Shown: positions 35,782-45,394 of the stretch, piece by piece
Layout: the number at the start of each line of letters is the position of its first letter
How positions within the stretch are numbered: position 1 is the first letter of the stretch
Translations under genes and position numbers: made by a program
NCBI RefSeq assembly: GCF_001405015.1
Contig: NZ_CYZX01000001.1
Location: 124,001-188,000, forward strand
From: Clostridium disporicum
GTDB lineage: Bacteria > Bacillota > Clostridia > Clostridiales > Clostridiaceae
Direction of reading: 5' to 3'
DNA length: 64,000 nucleotides
The notes under the pieces: model-generated
What the model was told of the DNA's origin: nothing
Databases searched by the model: none
Seen by the model: the letters and a program-made list of their open reading frames with translations, nothing else

Positions 35782-36840
35782 ATGAATGAGGAGTTTATAG
35801 GAGCTCTTAGAGAAATTGTTAAAGAAAAAGGTATAAGTGAGGATTTATTATTTGAAACTATAGAAGATGCATTAGAGGCAGCATACAAAAAGAATTATGC
35901 AGGACCTAATTCAGCAGCTGCAAATGTAAAAGTTACAATTAATAGAGATAACGGAGAAATTCATGTCTACTCTCAAAAAATTGTTGTTGAAGAGATTTTT
36001 GACAACGTAACTGAAATAAGTATAGAAGAGGCAAAAGAATTAAATCCTAAATATGATTTAAACGATGTAGTTGATTTCGAGGTTACACCTAAAAACTTTG
36101 GTAGAGTTGCAGCACAACTTGCAAAAGGTGTTGTTACACAAAGAATTAGAGAAGCTGAAAGAAGCATTATATATAACGAGTATAAAGAAAAAGAATATGA
36201 TATCATCACTGGTACAATATTAAGAAAAGATAAAGGTAATGTATTCGTTAATATAGGAAAACTTGAAACAGCAATAGGACCAAATGAGCAAATGCCTGGA
36301 GAAATCTATAAATTCCCAGAAAAAGTTAAGTTATATGTTGTAGAAGTTAAAAATACACCAAAAGGAGCTCAAGTTGTTGTATCAAGAACTCATCCAGGAT
36401 TAGTTAAAAGATTATTTGAACTAGAGGTTCCAGAAATTCATGAAGGTGTAGTAGAGATCAAGAGTATATCAAGAGAAGCAGGATCAAGAAGTAAAGTTGC
36501 TGTAGTTTCTCACGATGAAAATGTTGATCCAATGGGAGCTTGCGTTGGACCTAAGGGTGCTCGTGTTCAAAATATAGTAAATGAACTTAAAGGTGAGAAA
36601 TTAGATATAATTAAATGGAGTAAAGATCCAGAAGAATTTATAGCTAGTGCTTTAAGTCCTGCAAAAGTATTAAGTGTAGATGTAGATGAAGAAAACAAGT
36701 CAGCTAAGGTTGTTGTAGAAGATAACCAACTTTCGTTAGCTATAGGTAAAGAAGGTCAAAATGTTAGATTGGCTGCGAAATTAACAGGATGGAAGATAGA
36801 CATAAAGAGCAAATCTCAAGCGGAAGCATCAGCAGAATAG
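35782..36840 (+). CDS. nusA: Transcription elongation/termination factor NusA
   Basis: Binds RNA polymerase and modulates pausing, termination and antitermination. The 352 residues comprise the N-terminal RNAP-binding domain, an S1 domain near 135-200 and two KH domains, with VGPKGARVQNIV and IGKEGQNVRLAAKL marking the GXXG loops. It lacks the C-terminal acidic repeats of the Proteobacterial protein, as is normal in Firmicutes. AAGGAGGG precedes the ATG; rimP ends 17 bases upstream. Confidence 0.97.
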   Translation: MNEEFIGALREIVKEKGISEDLLFETIEDALEAAYKKNYAGPNSAAANVKVTINRDNGEIHVYSQKIVVEEIFDNVTEISIEEAKELNPKYDLNDVVDFEVTPKNFGRVAAQLAKGVVTQRIREAERSIIYNEYKEKEYDIITGTILRKDKGNVFVNIGKLETAIGPNEQMPGEIYKFPEKVKLYVVEVKNTPKGAQVVVSRTHPGLVKRLFELEVPEIHEGVVEIKSISREAGSRSKVAVVSHDENVDPMGACVGPKGARVQNIVNELKGEKLDIIKWSKDPEEFIASALSPAKVLSVDVDEENKSAKVVVEDNQLSLAIGKEGQNVRLAAKLTGWKIDIKSKSQAEASAE

Positions 36841-36852
36841 AGGTGATTTTTT

Positions 36853-37119
36853 ATGAAAGTAAAAAAAATACCTTTACGAATGTGTACTGGTTGCATGGAG
36901 ATGAAACCCAAAAAAGAGCTTATAAGAGTCGTTAAGAGCCCAGATGGAGAAGTTTCAGTAGATTTAACTGGTAAAAAATCTGGAAGAGGCGCTTATGTAT
37001 GCAAAAATTCTGAATGTCTTGAAAAAGCTTTTAAAGCAAAGAGATTAAGTAGAAATCTAGATGTTGTTATAGATGAAGAGATATACAACAGACTAAGGAA
37101 TGAGATAGAAAATGAATAG
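36853..37119 (+). CDS. rnpM: RNase P modulator RnpM (YlxR)
   Basis: Small RNA-binding protein of 88 residues, DUF448 family. The conserved RMCTGCMEMKPKKELIRVV, GRGAYVC and C-terminal AFKAKRLSRNL are all present. The Bacillus homologue YlxR was renamed RnpM for its effect on RNase P. It lies between nusA and the L7Ae-like gene as in Bacillus, and its last codons overlap the next gene by 8 bases. Confidence 0.93.
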   Translation: MKVKKIPLRMCTGCMEMKPKKELIRVVKSPDGEVSVDLTGKKSGRGAYVCKNSECLEKAFKAKRLSRNLDVVIDEEIYNRLRNEIENE

Positions 37120-37426
37120 ATTTTTTAACTTTCTAGGTTTAGCAAAAAGATCTGGAAATTTAATTGAAGGTTATAGCAAGTGTGATGAACAAAGAAATAA
37201 AGTTAATTTATATCTTGTAATACTATCTAATGATGCATCAGATAGTACAAAAAGAAAGTTTAGAAATCATTGTGCAGAAAAACAAATACCTTTAATTGAA
37301 GATTTTTCAAAAGAAGAGCTTGGAATTGCTATTGGAAGAGCTGAAATTAAAATTTTAGCTTTAAAAGATAAAAATATGGCAGAAAAGCTATTAGCATTGT
37401 ACCAAACAGAAAAAGTAACAAATTAA
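37112..37426 (+). CDS. ylxQ: L7Ae-family RNA-binding protein YlxQ
   Basis: A 104-residue kink-turn-binding type protein of the ribosomal L7Ae/L30e family. FLGLAKRSGNLIEGYSKC and VILSNDASDSTKRKF match the family, with the basic RNA-facing first helix. It starts inside rnpM, which indicates translational coupling. It ends just before infB. No enzymatic role is expected. Confidence 0.9.
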   Translation: MNRFFNFLGLAKRSGNLIEGYSKCDEQRNKVNLYLVILSNDASDSTKRKFRNHCAEKQIPLIEDFSKEELGIAIGRAEIKILALKDKNMAEKLLALYQTEKVTN

Positions 37427-37441
37427 CCGGGGGTGATTTTA

Positions 37442-39514
37442 TTGTCAAAGATTAGAGTATATGAATTGGCAAAAGAGCTTAATGTTAGCTCTAAAGATTT
37501 AATAAATTTATTAATGGACGAATTTAGCATAGAAGTAAAAAACCATATGAGCGTTATTGAAGATGAAGATGCAGAGCTTATAAAAGAATTATTAGGTGGA
37601 TCTTCAGATAGTAATTCAGAAGATGGAGAAAAGAAAACTATCGTTGACGAATATGAAGAGCAATTAGCTGAAGAATTAAACAAAGGTGTAAGAAAAAAGA
37701 AAAAAACTAAGAAGCAATTAGAGCAAGAAGAAATTGAAAGAAATGCTGAAGCTGCTTCAGGAGTTATTGAAATAGGTGACACTATAACAGTTAAAGAATT
37801 AGCTGAAAAACTTGGTAAGCCTAGTAACGACGTAATTAGAACTTTAATATTTACAGGAGTTATGGCTGCATTAAATCAAGAAATAGATTTCAATACAGCT
37901 GAAAAAGTATGTGAAAAATATGAAGTTTTAGTTGCAAGAAAAGAAGAAACTAATGAACTAGAAAAGTTTGAAGATGATTCAGAAGTTTCAGAAGAAAACT
38001 TAGAAAAGAGACCTCCAATAGTTACTGTAATGGGACACGTTGACCATGGTAAGACATCATTATTAGATGCTATAAGACATGCAAAGGTTACAGCATCAGA
38101 AGCAGGTGGAATCACTCAACATATAGGTGCTTATACTGTAACTTTAAATGGTGAAAAAATTACATTCTTAGATACTCCAGGTCACGAAGCTTTTACAGCA
38201 ATGAGAGCAAGAGGTGCACAAGTTACTGATATAGTAATATTAGTTGTTGCTGCAGATGATGGAATAATGCCTCAAACTAAAGAAGCTATAAACCACTGTA
38301 AAGCTGCTGGAGTTCCAATGATAGTAGCTATAAATAAGATAGATAGACCAGGTGCTAACATTGACAGAGTTAAGCAAGAATTAACAGAGCATGGATTAGT
38401 ATCAGAAGACTGGGGTGGAGATACTATATGTGTTCCTGTTTCTGCAAAGACAGGTGAAAATCTTGAAAGTCTTCTAGAAATGGTTATCTTAACTGCTGAA
38501 ATGCAAGAATTACAAGCTGATCCTAATAGAAAAGGAAAAGGAACTGTTATAGAAGCTAAGTTAGATAAAGGTAGAGGAGCTGTAGCATCTTTACTTATTC
38601 AAAATGGTACTTTAAATGTTGGTGATTCAATTTTAGTTGGTTCTACTTATGGTAGAATAAGAGCTATGTTTGATGATAGAGGAAAGAAGATAAAATCAGC
38701 TGGTCCATCAATTCCAGTAGAGGTATTAGGTTTATCTGAAGTTCCAGCAGCAGGTGATAGATTTGTAGTTGTTAAAGATGAAAAGACTGCTAGAAATATG
38801 GCTGAAGCTAGAAAAGAAAAGATAAGAACTGCTAGTCATCAATCATCTAATAGAGTATCTCTAGAAGATTTATATAGCCAAATTCAAGAAGGAAAAGTAA
38901 AAGAATTATCAATAGTTGTTAAGGCTGACGTTCAAGGTTCAGTAGAAGCTATTAAGCAATCATTAGAAAAACTATCAACTGATGATGTTAAAGTAAGAGT
39001 TATTCATGGAGCTGTTGGTGCAATAACAGAGACAGACGTAACTTTAGGAGCTGCTTCTAATGCAATAGTTATAGGATTCAATGTAAGACCTGATAACAAT
39101 GCAATCGCTCAAGCTGATAGAGATGGCGTTGAAATTAAAACTTATAGAATTATCTACGATGCTATAGAAGATGTTAAATCAGCTATGATAGGTATGCTTG
39201 ATCCAGAATATAAAGAAGTTGTTAATGGTAAAGCAGAAGTAAGAATGACATATAAGATTTCTAATGTAGGAACTATAGCTGGATGTTATGTAACAGATGG
39301 TAAAATAGTTAGAAATTCTGAAATAAGAGTTATTAGAGATGGAATAGTTATATTTGAATCAAAGCTTGCTTCTTTAAAGAGATTTAAAGATGACGCTAAA
39401 GAAGTTGCAAGAGGATATGAATGTGGATTAAGCGTTGAAAAATTCAATGATCTTAAAGAAGGTGACGTAATCGAGTCATATTCAATGGAAGCTATTAAAA
39501 GAAAAGAGCTTTAA
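37442..39514 (+). CDS. infB: Translation initiation factor IF-2
   Basis: GTPase that places initiator tRNA on the 30S subunit. From TTG 37442 (GGGGGTGA at 37429-37436 upstream) it has about 690 residues, the normal short clostridial form. The N-terminal helical domains ([16 protein letters not shown]) are followed by an acidic/basic linker. The G domain has GHVDHGKT near 196, DTPGHEAFT near 243 and NKID near 297. Domains II-IV follow. The GTG at 37433 overlaps the ribosome binding site and was not used. Confidence 0.97.
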   Translation: MSKIRVYELAKELNVSSKDLINLLMDEFSIEVKNHMSVIEDEDAELIKELLGGSSDSNSEDGEKKTIVDEYEEQLAEELNKGVRKKKKTKKQLEQEEIERNAEAASGVIEIGDTITVKELAEKLGKPSNDVIRTLIFTGVMAALNQEIDFNTAEKVCEKYEVLVARKEETNELEKFEDDSEVSEENLEKRPPIVTVMGHVDHGKTSLLDAIRHAKVTASEAGGITQHIGAYTVTLNGEKITFLDTPGHEAFTAMRARGAQVTDIVILVVAADDGIMPQTKEAINHCKAAGVPMIVAINKIDRPGANIDRVKQELTEHGLVSEDWGGDTICVPVSAKTGENLESLLEMVILTAEMQELQADPNRKGKGTVIEAKLDKGRGAVASLLIQNGTLNVGDSILVGSTYGRIRAMFDDRGKKIKSAGPSIPVEVLGLSEVPAAGDRFVVVKDEKTARNMAEARKEKIRTASHQSSNRVSLEDLYSQIQEGKVKELSIVVKADVQGSVEAIKQSLEKLSTDDVKVRVIHGAVGAITETDVTLGAASNAIVIGFNVRPDNNAIAQADRDGVEIKTYRIIYDAIEDVKSAMIGMLDPEYKEVVNGKAEVRMTYKISNVGTIAGCYVTDGKIVRNSEIRVIRDGIVIFESKLASLKRFKDDAKEVARGYECGLSVEKFNDLKEGDVIESYSMEAIKRKEL

Positions 39515-39526
39515 GAGGTGATTTAA

Positions 39527-39877
39527 ATGGCTAACTATAGAGGCGGAAGAATAAACGAAGAAGTAAAAAGAGAAATAAGTAATATTATAAGAAATGAAAT
39601 TAAAGATCCAAGACTTACTGCAATGGTTTCTGTTACTGATGTAAAAGTTACTAAAGACCTAAGATACGCAAAAGTTTATGTAAGTATATTTGGAAAAGAT
39701 GAAGAAGAAAAAAATAATACGTTTTTAGCCTTAAAGAATGCAAGTGGATATATTAGAAGAGAAATTGGTCAAAGAATTAATTTAAGATATAATCCACAAA
39801 TATTATTTGAATTAGACGATTCAATTAATTATGGAATGCATATTGAAGAACTAATTGCAAAGGTTAAGGATAAATAA
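39527..39877 (+). CDS. rbfA: Ribosome-binding factor A
   Basis: Single KH-like domain protein of 116 residues needed for 16S rRNA 5' end maturation. VKREISNIIRNEIKDPRLTAMVSVTDVKVTKDLRYAKVYVSI matches the family throughout. AGAGGTGAT precedes the ATG, 12 bases after infB. The downstream phosphoesterase gene starts 2 bases after its stop. Confidence 0.96.
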   Translation: MANYRGGRINEEVKREISNIIRNEIKDPRLTAMVSVTDVKVTKDLRYAKVYVSIFGKDEEEKNNTFLALKNASGYIRREIGQRINLRYNPQILFELDDSINYGMHIEELIAKVKDK

Positions 39878-39879
39878 AA

Positions 39880-40851
39880 ATGGACTTAAAGTCTATTAGT
39901 GAAATATTATTAGGTGCAAAAAAGATAGGCATTACCTACCATGTATCACCAGACGGTGATGCTGTAGGTAGTGTCCTTGCACTTCTACAAGGATTACGTA
40001 TTATTAATAAAGATGCTTACATCATATCAAAAGATAAGTTAAGTGAAAATCTTAATTATCTTCCTACATCAAATGAAGTAACAGGAAATATAACAGAACC
40101 AACTGAAGACACAGATGTTGTAATAGTTTTAGATTGTGGAAACTTAGAAAGAGTTTGTGCTAATTTAAATAATTTTAATGGTGTTTTACTAAATGTAGAT
40201 CATCACCTTTCTAATGATTTTTACGGAGATAGTAATTATGTAGATACATCAGCATCTGCTACAGCCGAAATAGTATATGAGCTTCTAGGGTTATTAGGAG
40301 TAGATTTATCTATAAGTAATGAAAAAACATTAAATGTTGCTACGTGCCTATATACGTCTTTAGTTACAGATACAGGTTGTTTTAGACATTCAAATGTAAC
40401 AGATAGAACTTTACTAATTGCTAGTAATTTAAAAAAGATTGGTGTAAATAATACTTATATTTATCAAAGTCTTTTCGATAATAAGGAATTTGATAGAGTA
40501 AGGTTCATTGGTAAAGTAATAAGTAATATGAAATTAGTATTAGATGGGAAAGTAGCTTTAATTGAATTACCAAATAGCTTTGCTGATGAATTTAGTATAG
40601 AAATTGGTGATACGTCTGACATTATATCTTATGGGTTACAAATTAAAGGTGTAGAAGTTACACTTTTAATTAAAGAAGTTGAGAATGGCGTAAAATGTAG
40701 TTTACGTTCAAAAAATAATGTAGATGTAAGAAAGATTGCTGAGATTTTCGGTGGTGGAGGTCATACTAAAGCTGCTGGGATAGCTATTAAAGAGAAATCT
40801 ATAAATGAAGTAAAAGAAATTCTTTTAAAAGAAATAGAGAAAGAGTTGTAG
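39880..40851 (+). CDS. nrnA: DHH-family phosphoesterase NrnA (copy 2)
   Basis: Bifunctional oligoribonuclease / pAp phosphatase, 323 residues, DHH-DHHA1 layout. The motifs are HVSPDGDAVGSVLAL near residue 21, DCG near 87, D-H-H in LNVDHHLSND near 108 and the terminal GGGGHTKAAGIAI. In Firmicutes this gene commonly stands between rbfA and truB. The ATG follows the rbfA stop by only 2 bases, and its ribosome binding site lies in the rbfA end. It is the more likely orthologue of nrnA; the protein at 30424 is a paralogue. Confidence 0.93.
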   Translation: MDLKSISEILLGAKKIGITYHVSPDGDAVGSVLALLQGLRIINKDAYIISKDKLSENLNYLPTSNEVTGNITEPTEDTDVVIVLDCGNLERVCANLNNFNGVLLNVDHHLSNDFYGDSNYVDTSASATAEIVYELLGLLGVDLSISNEKTLNVATCLYTSLVTDTGCFRHSNVTDRTLLIASNLKKIGVNNTYIYQSLFDNKEFDRVRFIGKVISNMKLVLDGKVALIELPNSFADEFSIEIGDTSDIISYGLQIKGVEVTLLIKEVENGVKCSLRSKNNVDVRKIAEIFGGGGHTKAAGIAIKEKSINEVKEILLKEIEKEL

Positions 40852-40854
40852 AAT

Positions 40855-41733
40855 ATGAATGGTGTTTTAAATATTTTTAAACCAAAGGGAATGACATCTT
40901 TTGATGTAGTTAGAGAAGTTAAAAAGGTATGCAAAATCAAAAAGGTTGGACATACTGGTACTCTTGATCCTGAAGCAACAGGGGTTTTACCTGTGTGTAT
41001 CGGTAAGGCTACAAAAATTATTGATTACATAATGGATTCAGAAAAAATTTATGAAGTTACCTTTAAACTAGGATTAAAAACAACTACTTATGATTTAGAA
41101 GGTGAAATTCTTGAAGAAAGAGATAGCTCTTTCTTAAAATATGAGGAAATATTAAATGCAATAAACTCTTTTAAAGGAGAATATTGTCAGGTTCCACCAA
41201 TGTATTCAGCGTTAAAGCAAAATGGAGTAAGATTATACGAATTAGCTAGAAAAGGAATAGAAGTTGAAAGACCAGGGAGAAATATAACTATATATAATAT
41301 AGAAGATATTAAAATTGACAATCCATATATATCTATGAAAGTAACTTGCTCAAAAGGAACATATATAAGGAGCTTATGTTACGATATTGGAGAGAAACTT
41401 GGAGTTTATGCAGCTATGACAGAGTTGTGTAGAGTAAAAACTTCTAGATTTTTAATAGAAAATTCAGTTAATATAAATGAACTAACTAAAGATAATTTAA
41501 CTCAAAATTTAATTTCGATAGAAGAAGCTTTAAATGAATTTGACAAGATAGTTGTGAATAATAAATTTGCTAAGCTTTTAGTTAATGGAGTTAATGTATT
41601 TGATTCGAGAGTTGCAAATGAGAAATTAATTGCTAATAAATTATATAGAGTATATGATGAAAATAATAATTTATTAGGAATTGGAAGTAAGAACAATAAT
41701 GGATTTAAGATAGAGAAGTTATTAATTACTTAG
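40855..41733 (+). CDS. truB: tRNA pseudouridine-55 synthase
   Basis: Makes pseudouridine 55 in the T-loop of tRNAs. The catalytic Asp is in GTLDPEATGVLPV near residue 39-43. FKGEYCQVPPMYSALKQNG and CSKGTYIRSLCYDIG are conserved TruB segments. Its 292 residues include the C-terminal PUA-like region. It begins 3 bases after nrnA and its ribosome binding site is weak, suggesting translational coupling. Confidence 0.96.
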   Translation: MNGVLNIFKPKGMTSFDVVREVKKVCKIKKVGHTGTLDPEATGVLPVCIGKATKIIDYIMDSEKIYEVTFKLGLKTTTYDLEGEILEERDSSFLKYEEILNAINSFKGEYCQVPPMYSALKQNGVRLYELARKGIEVERPGRNITIYNIEDIKIDNPYISMKVTCSKGTYIRSLCYDIGEKLGVYAAMTELCRVKTSRFLIENSVNINELTKDNLTQNLISIEEALNEFDKIVVNNKFAKLLVNGVNVFDSRVANEKLIANKLYRVYDENNNLLGIGSKNNNGFKIEKLLIT

Positions 41734-41742
41734 GAGAAGATA

Positions 41743-42672
41743 ATGTTAGTATTAGATAATGTTAATTTATTAGAACCAAAAAGAAGCAATTATGTTGCTT
41801 TAGGCAGCTTCGATGGTCTTCATATTGGACATCTATCTTTAATTAATAAGGTTAAAGAATTAGCTAAGGATAATGAAGGTAAATCGATGGTATTTACTTT
41901 TAAGAATCATCCTAGAACAGTAATAATGGCTGAAAATAATCTAGATTTGCTAATGACTAATAGAGAGAAAATCGATATATTACTAAATGAAAATGTTGAT
42001 ATTCTAGCGTTAAAAACTTTTGATAAAGAAGTAATGAAAATGGATCCAGAAGAATTTATAAAATGGCTATGTAATGACTATTCTATACGAGGAATTGTTG
42101 TTGGGTTCAATTTTAGATTTGGTTATAAAAATCTAGGGGATATTGATCTTTTAAATGAACTTAAAGAAAAATATAATTATGAACTTTATGTAATGGAGCC
42201 ATATATATATGAAGGTGATGTTGTTAGCTCTACACGAATAAGAAAAGAAATATTAAACGGAAATGTAGCTATAGCTAATAAGATGTTATCAAGACCATAT
42301 ACAATTAACGGTAATGTAGTTCATGGTAAAAAACTTGGAAGACAAATAGGGTTTCCAACAGCTAATATTAATTTAACAGCAGATAAATTAATACCTAAAG
42401 TAGGGGTATATTATACTAATGTTGAAGTAAATGGTAAAATTTATAAAGGAATTACATCAATTGGGAATAACCCTACAGTAAATGGGAAAGAATTAACTAT
42501 AGAAACCTATATTCTAGATTTTGATAAGTATATATATGATGAAGAAATAAAATTATATTTTATTGATAGAATAAGAGATGAAATGAAATTCAGTGGAATT
42601 GATGAATTAGTATGTCAATTAAAAAAAGATAAAATCTTGGCTGAAGGTAAAGAAACAATAAGACAAAAATAG
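41743..42672 (+). CDS. ribF: Bifunctional riboflavin kinase / FAD synthetase
   Basis: Phosphorylates riboflavin to FMN and adenylates FMN to FAD. The N-terminal nucleotidyltransferase domain has GSFDGLHIGHLSLI near residue 22 and STRIRKEI near 165. The C-terminal riboflavin kinase domain has GRQIGFPTANI near 202. Length 309 is standard. TAGGAGA precedes the ATG. It is the last gene of the nusA block, and a separate promoter for rpsO begins about 60 bases later. Confidence 0.96.
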   Translation: MLVLDNVNLLEPKRSNYVALGSFDGLHIGHLSLINKVKELAKDNEGKSMVFTFKNHPRTVIMAENNLDLLMTNREKIDILLNENVDILALKTFDKEVMKMDPEEFIKWLCNDYSIRGIVVGFNFRFGYKNLGDIDLLNELKEKYNYELYVMEPYIYEGDVVSSTRIRKEILNGNVAIANKMLSRPYTINGNVVHGKKLGRQIGFPTANINLTADKLIPKVGVYYTNVEVNGKIYKGITSIGNNPTVNGKELTIETYILDFDKYIYDEEIKLYFIDRIRDEMKFSGIDELVCQLKKDKILAEGKETIRQK

Positions 42673-42731
42673 ACTTATAAGTTTATTGTAATTATAAATA
42701 TAACAAAATTATAGGAAATAATTAATTTGTA

Positions 42732-42760
42732 TTTACAAGACATAATTAGTTTGCTATAAT
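42732..42760 (+). promoter_or_regulatory. Promoter of rpsO
   Basis: TTTACA (42732-42737), 17 bases, then TATAAT (42755-42760) preceded by TGC as an extended -10. The start would be near 42767, giving a leader of about 78 bases before the S15 gene. Such leaders carry S15 autoregulatory structures in other bacteria; I can see only weak pairing here. Confidence 0.75.
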
Positions 42761-42844
42761 TCTTTATGGAAAACCTATTTCTAAGATTTGAGGGTGATTT
42801 CTCATTTCATGGAGCTAGGGGATATATTTACGGAGGTAAGAAAA

Positions 42845-43108
42845 ATGGATAAAATCAGAAAGCAAGAAATAATCAACGAATTCGGAAGACATGAAGGTGA
42901 TACAGGTTCACCAGAAGTTCAAATCGCATTATTAACAGAAAGAATCAACTCTTTAACAGCTCACTTAAAGATGCACAAGAAAGACCACCACTCAAGAAGA
43001 GGTCTTTTAATGATGGTTGGACAAAGAAGAGGATTCTTAAACTACTTAGCTGCTCAAGATATCGAAAGATACAGAGCTATCGTTTCAAAATTAGGCTTAA
43101 GAAGATAA
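42845..43108 (+). CDS. rpsO: 30S ribosomal protein S15
   Basis: Primary 16S rRNA binding protein of 87 residues, starting at ATG 42845 with CGGAGGT 9 bases upstream. The conserved [22 protein letters not shown] and [15 protein letters not shown] segments are intact. Codon use is more biased to C-ending codons (AAC, ATC, TAC) than in neighbours, as expected for a highly expressed protein. It precedes pnp as in many bacteria, with a hairpin between the two. Confidence 0.98.
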   Translation: MDKIRKQEIINEFGRHEGDTGSPEVQIALLTERINSLTAHLKMHKKDHHSRRGLLMMVGQRRGFLNYLAAQDIERYRAIVSKLGLRR

Positions 43109-43113
43109 TCTTT

Positions 43114-43140
43114 AGAGCGGGTTTTTCCGCTCTATTATTT
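43114..43140 (+). terminator. Hairpin between rpsO and pnp
   Basis: AGAGCGG pairs with CCGCTCT across a T-rich loop; the following tract TATTATTTT is imperfect, so some readthrough into pnp is likely. In other bacteria this region is also processed by RNase III. Confidence 0.7.
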
Positions 43141-43184
43141 TAAAAAATTATATTTGTATGATAGACCTGAAAGGAGGTTATTAA

Positions 43185-45287
43185 ATGATTAATGTGCTTG
43201 AAAAAAATATAGCAGGTAGAAATATGAAAGTTGAATTTGGTAGAGTTGGAATGTTATCAAATGCAGCTATTTTTATGAGCTATGGAGATACAGTAATACT
43301 AACTAATGTTAATGCTTCAGAAAAACCAAGAGAAGGTATAGATTTTTTCCCATTAAGCGTTGAGTATGAAGAAAGATTATATGCTGTTGGGAAAATTCCA
43401 GGTGGATTTATTAAAAGAGAGGGAAGACCTTCTGAAAATGCAATACTTTTTGGTAGAGCAGTAGATAGACCTCTTAGACCTTTATTCCCAAAGGGATATA
43501 GAAATGATGTTCAAGTGGTTTGTACAGTTGTATCTGTAGAACAAGATAACTTACCAGAAATTCTAGCAATAAATGCTGCTTCTATGGCATTATGCGTATC
43601 AAGTATACCTTTCACAACTCCTGTTGCTGCGGTGCAAGTGGGACTTATCGATGGAAACTTTGTTTTAAATCCAACTTCAACTGAGAGAGAAGAAAGTATT
43701 CTTCAATTAACTGTTTGTGCTACAAAAGATAGAGTTATGATGATTGAAGCAGGTGGAGATGAAATACCTGAAGATGTAATGATAAAAGCAATTGAATATG
43801 GATTTGATAAGTGTCAAGATATAATTCAATTCCAAGAAGAAGCTATGAGTAAGTTTGGTAAAACAAAGGATGAACCTGTACTTTACAAACCAAATAGTGA
43901 ATTAAAATCTGAAATAGCTACATTTGCTGGTGAAATGATAAAAGAAGCAATGTGGATTACAGATAAAGATGAAAGAAATGCTGCAATGGATTTAGTAAAC
44001 GATAAGATTAATGAGGAGTTTGCTGAAAAATATCCTGATAATGTATCTGATATAAAAGAAATCGTATATAACATGCAAAAAGAAGTTGTTAGAGATATGC
44101 TTTTAAATCATAAGAGAAGACCAGATGGAAGAGACTTCGACCAAATAAGAAAAATAAGTTGTGAAGTTGGATTACTTCCAAGAACACACGGAACTGGATT
44201 ATTTACAAGAGGATTAACTCAAGTAATGACTGTTGCTACTTTAGGAGCAGTTGGTGATATCCAGATAATTGATGGTATAGGTGAAACAGAATCTAAGAGA
44301 TACATGCATCACTACAACTTCCCTGCATATTCAGTTGGAGAAGTAAAACCATTAAGAGGTCCAGGTAGAAGAGAAATTGGGCATGGTGCTTTAGCTGAAA
44401 GAGCATTAGAGCCACTAATACCATCTGAAGAAGAATTCCCATATACTATTAGATTAGTATCAGAAGTATTAAGTTCTAATGGATCAACTTCACAAGCATC
44501 AGTTTGTGGTTCAACATTAGCATTATTAGATGCAGGGGTTCCAATAAAAAGACCAGCTGCTGGTATAGCTATGGGATTAATAACTTCAGAAGATTTAACT
44601 GAAGAAGAAGTATTAACTGATATCCAAGGAATTGAAGATTTCTTTGGAGATATGGACTTTAAAGTTGCTGGTACTACTGAAGGGATTACATCAATTCAAG
44701 TAGATACAAAGATTGCAGGATTAAGCTTTAACGTAATAACTAAGGCTATAAATGATGCAAGAAAAGCTAGACTATTTATTTTAGATAAAATAAATGAATG
44801 CTTACCAGAAGCAAGAAAAGAAGTTTCTAAATTTGCTCCTAAGACTTCTACTATTACAATCGATCCAGAAAAGATCAGAGATGTAATCGGTGCTGGTGGA
44901 AAGGTAATTAATAAAATAATTGCAGATACTGGTGTTAAGATTGATATCAAAGAAGATGGAACTGTATTTGTATCTTCTCCTGATCATGATGGTGTTAATG
45001 CAGCTATTAAGATTATAGAAGGATTAACAAAAGAAGTGCAACCAGGTGAAGTTTACTTAGGAAAGGTAACTAAAATAGCTACATTCGGTGCATTTATTGA
45101 AATATTACCAAATAAAGAAGGACTTTGTCACATTTCAAAATTAGATAAGGCTAGAGTAAATAAAGTTGAAGATGTTGTTTCTGTAGGAGACGAAATTTTA
45201 GTTAAGGTAACTGAAATAGATCAACAAGGCAGAATTAATCTATCAAGAAAAGATGCTTTACCTGATGAAGAAGAAAAAAGTGAATAA
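43185..45287 (+). CDS. pnp: Polyribonucleotide nucleotidyltransferase (PNPase)
   Basis: Phosphorolytic 3'-5' exoribonuclease of 700 residues. Two RNase PH domains are joined by a helical region: [25 protein letters not shown] is in the first, and [15 protein letters not shown] and [22 protein letters not shown] in the second. A KH domain has [12 protein letters not shown] near residue 566. An S1 domain with [19 protein letters not shown] ends the protein. AAAGGAGG precedes the ATG by 8 bases. Confidence 0.98.
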   Translation: MINVLEKNIAGRNMKVEFGRVGMLSNAAIFMSYGDTVILTNVNASEKPREGIDFFPLSVEYEERLYAVGKIPGGFIKREGRPSENAILFGRAVDRPLRPLFPKGYRNDVQVVCTVVSVEQDNLPEILAINAASMALCVSSIPFTTPVAAVQVGLIDGNFVLNPTSTEREESILQLTVCATKDRVMMIEAGGDEIPEDVMIKAIEYGFDKCQDIIQFQEEAMSKFGKTKDEPVLYKPNSELKSEIATFAGEMIKEAMWITDKDERNAAMDLVNDKINEEFAEKYPDNVSDIKEIVYNMQKEVVRDMLLNHKRRPDGRDFDQIRKISCEVGLLPRTHGTGLFTRGLTQVMTVATLGAVGDIQIIDGIGETESKRYMHHYNFPAYSVGEVKPLRGPGRREIGHGALAERALEPLIPSEEEFPYTIRLVSEVLSSNGSTSQASVCGSTLALLDAGVPIKRPAAGIAMGLITSEDLTEEEVLTDIQGIEDFFGDMDFKVAGTTEGITSIQVDTKIAGLSFNVITKAINDARKARLFILDKINECLPEARKEVSKFAPKTSTITIDPEKIRDVIGAGGKVINKIIADTGVKIDIKEDGTVFVSSPDHDGVNAAIKIIEGLTKEVQPGEVYLGKVTKIATFGAFIEILPNKEGLCHISKLDKARVNKVEDVVSVGDEILVKVTEIDQQGRINLSRKDALPDEEEKSE

Positions 45288-45297
45288 TATACTAATG

Positions 45298-45326
45298 AAA
45301 GAGAATTATTAAATTCTCTTTTTTTA
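45298..45326 (+). terminator. Rho-independent terminator after pnp
   Basis: AAAGAGAATT pairs with AATTCTCTTT, followed by five T. It separates pnp from the M16 peptidase gene. Confidence 0.85.
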
Positions 45327-45394
45327 ATATAGAGAATAATTATTACTATATTAAAATAAACTAAAAGCAAAGCAACAAAGTGAGGGAGGAAATT

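Noticed and set aside
42767..42844. A clear S15-binding autoregulatory fold in the rpsO leader
   Set aside because: Only short weak pairings (CCTA with TAGG) could be found by eye, which is not enough to call the element.
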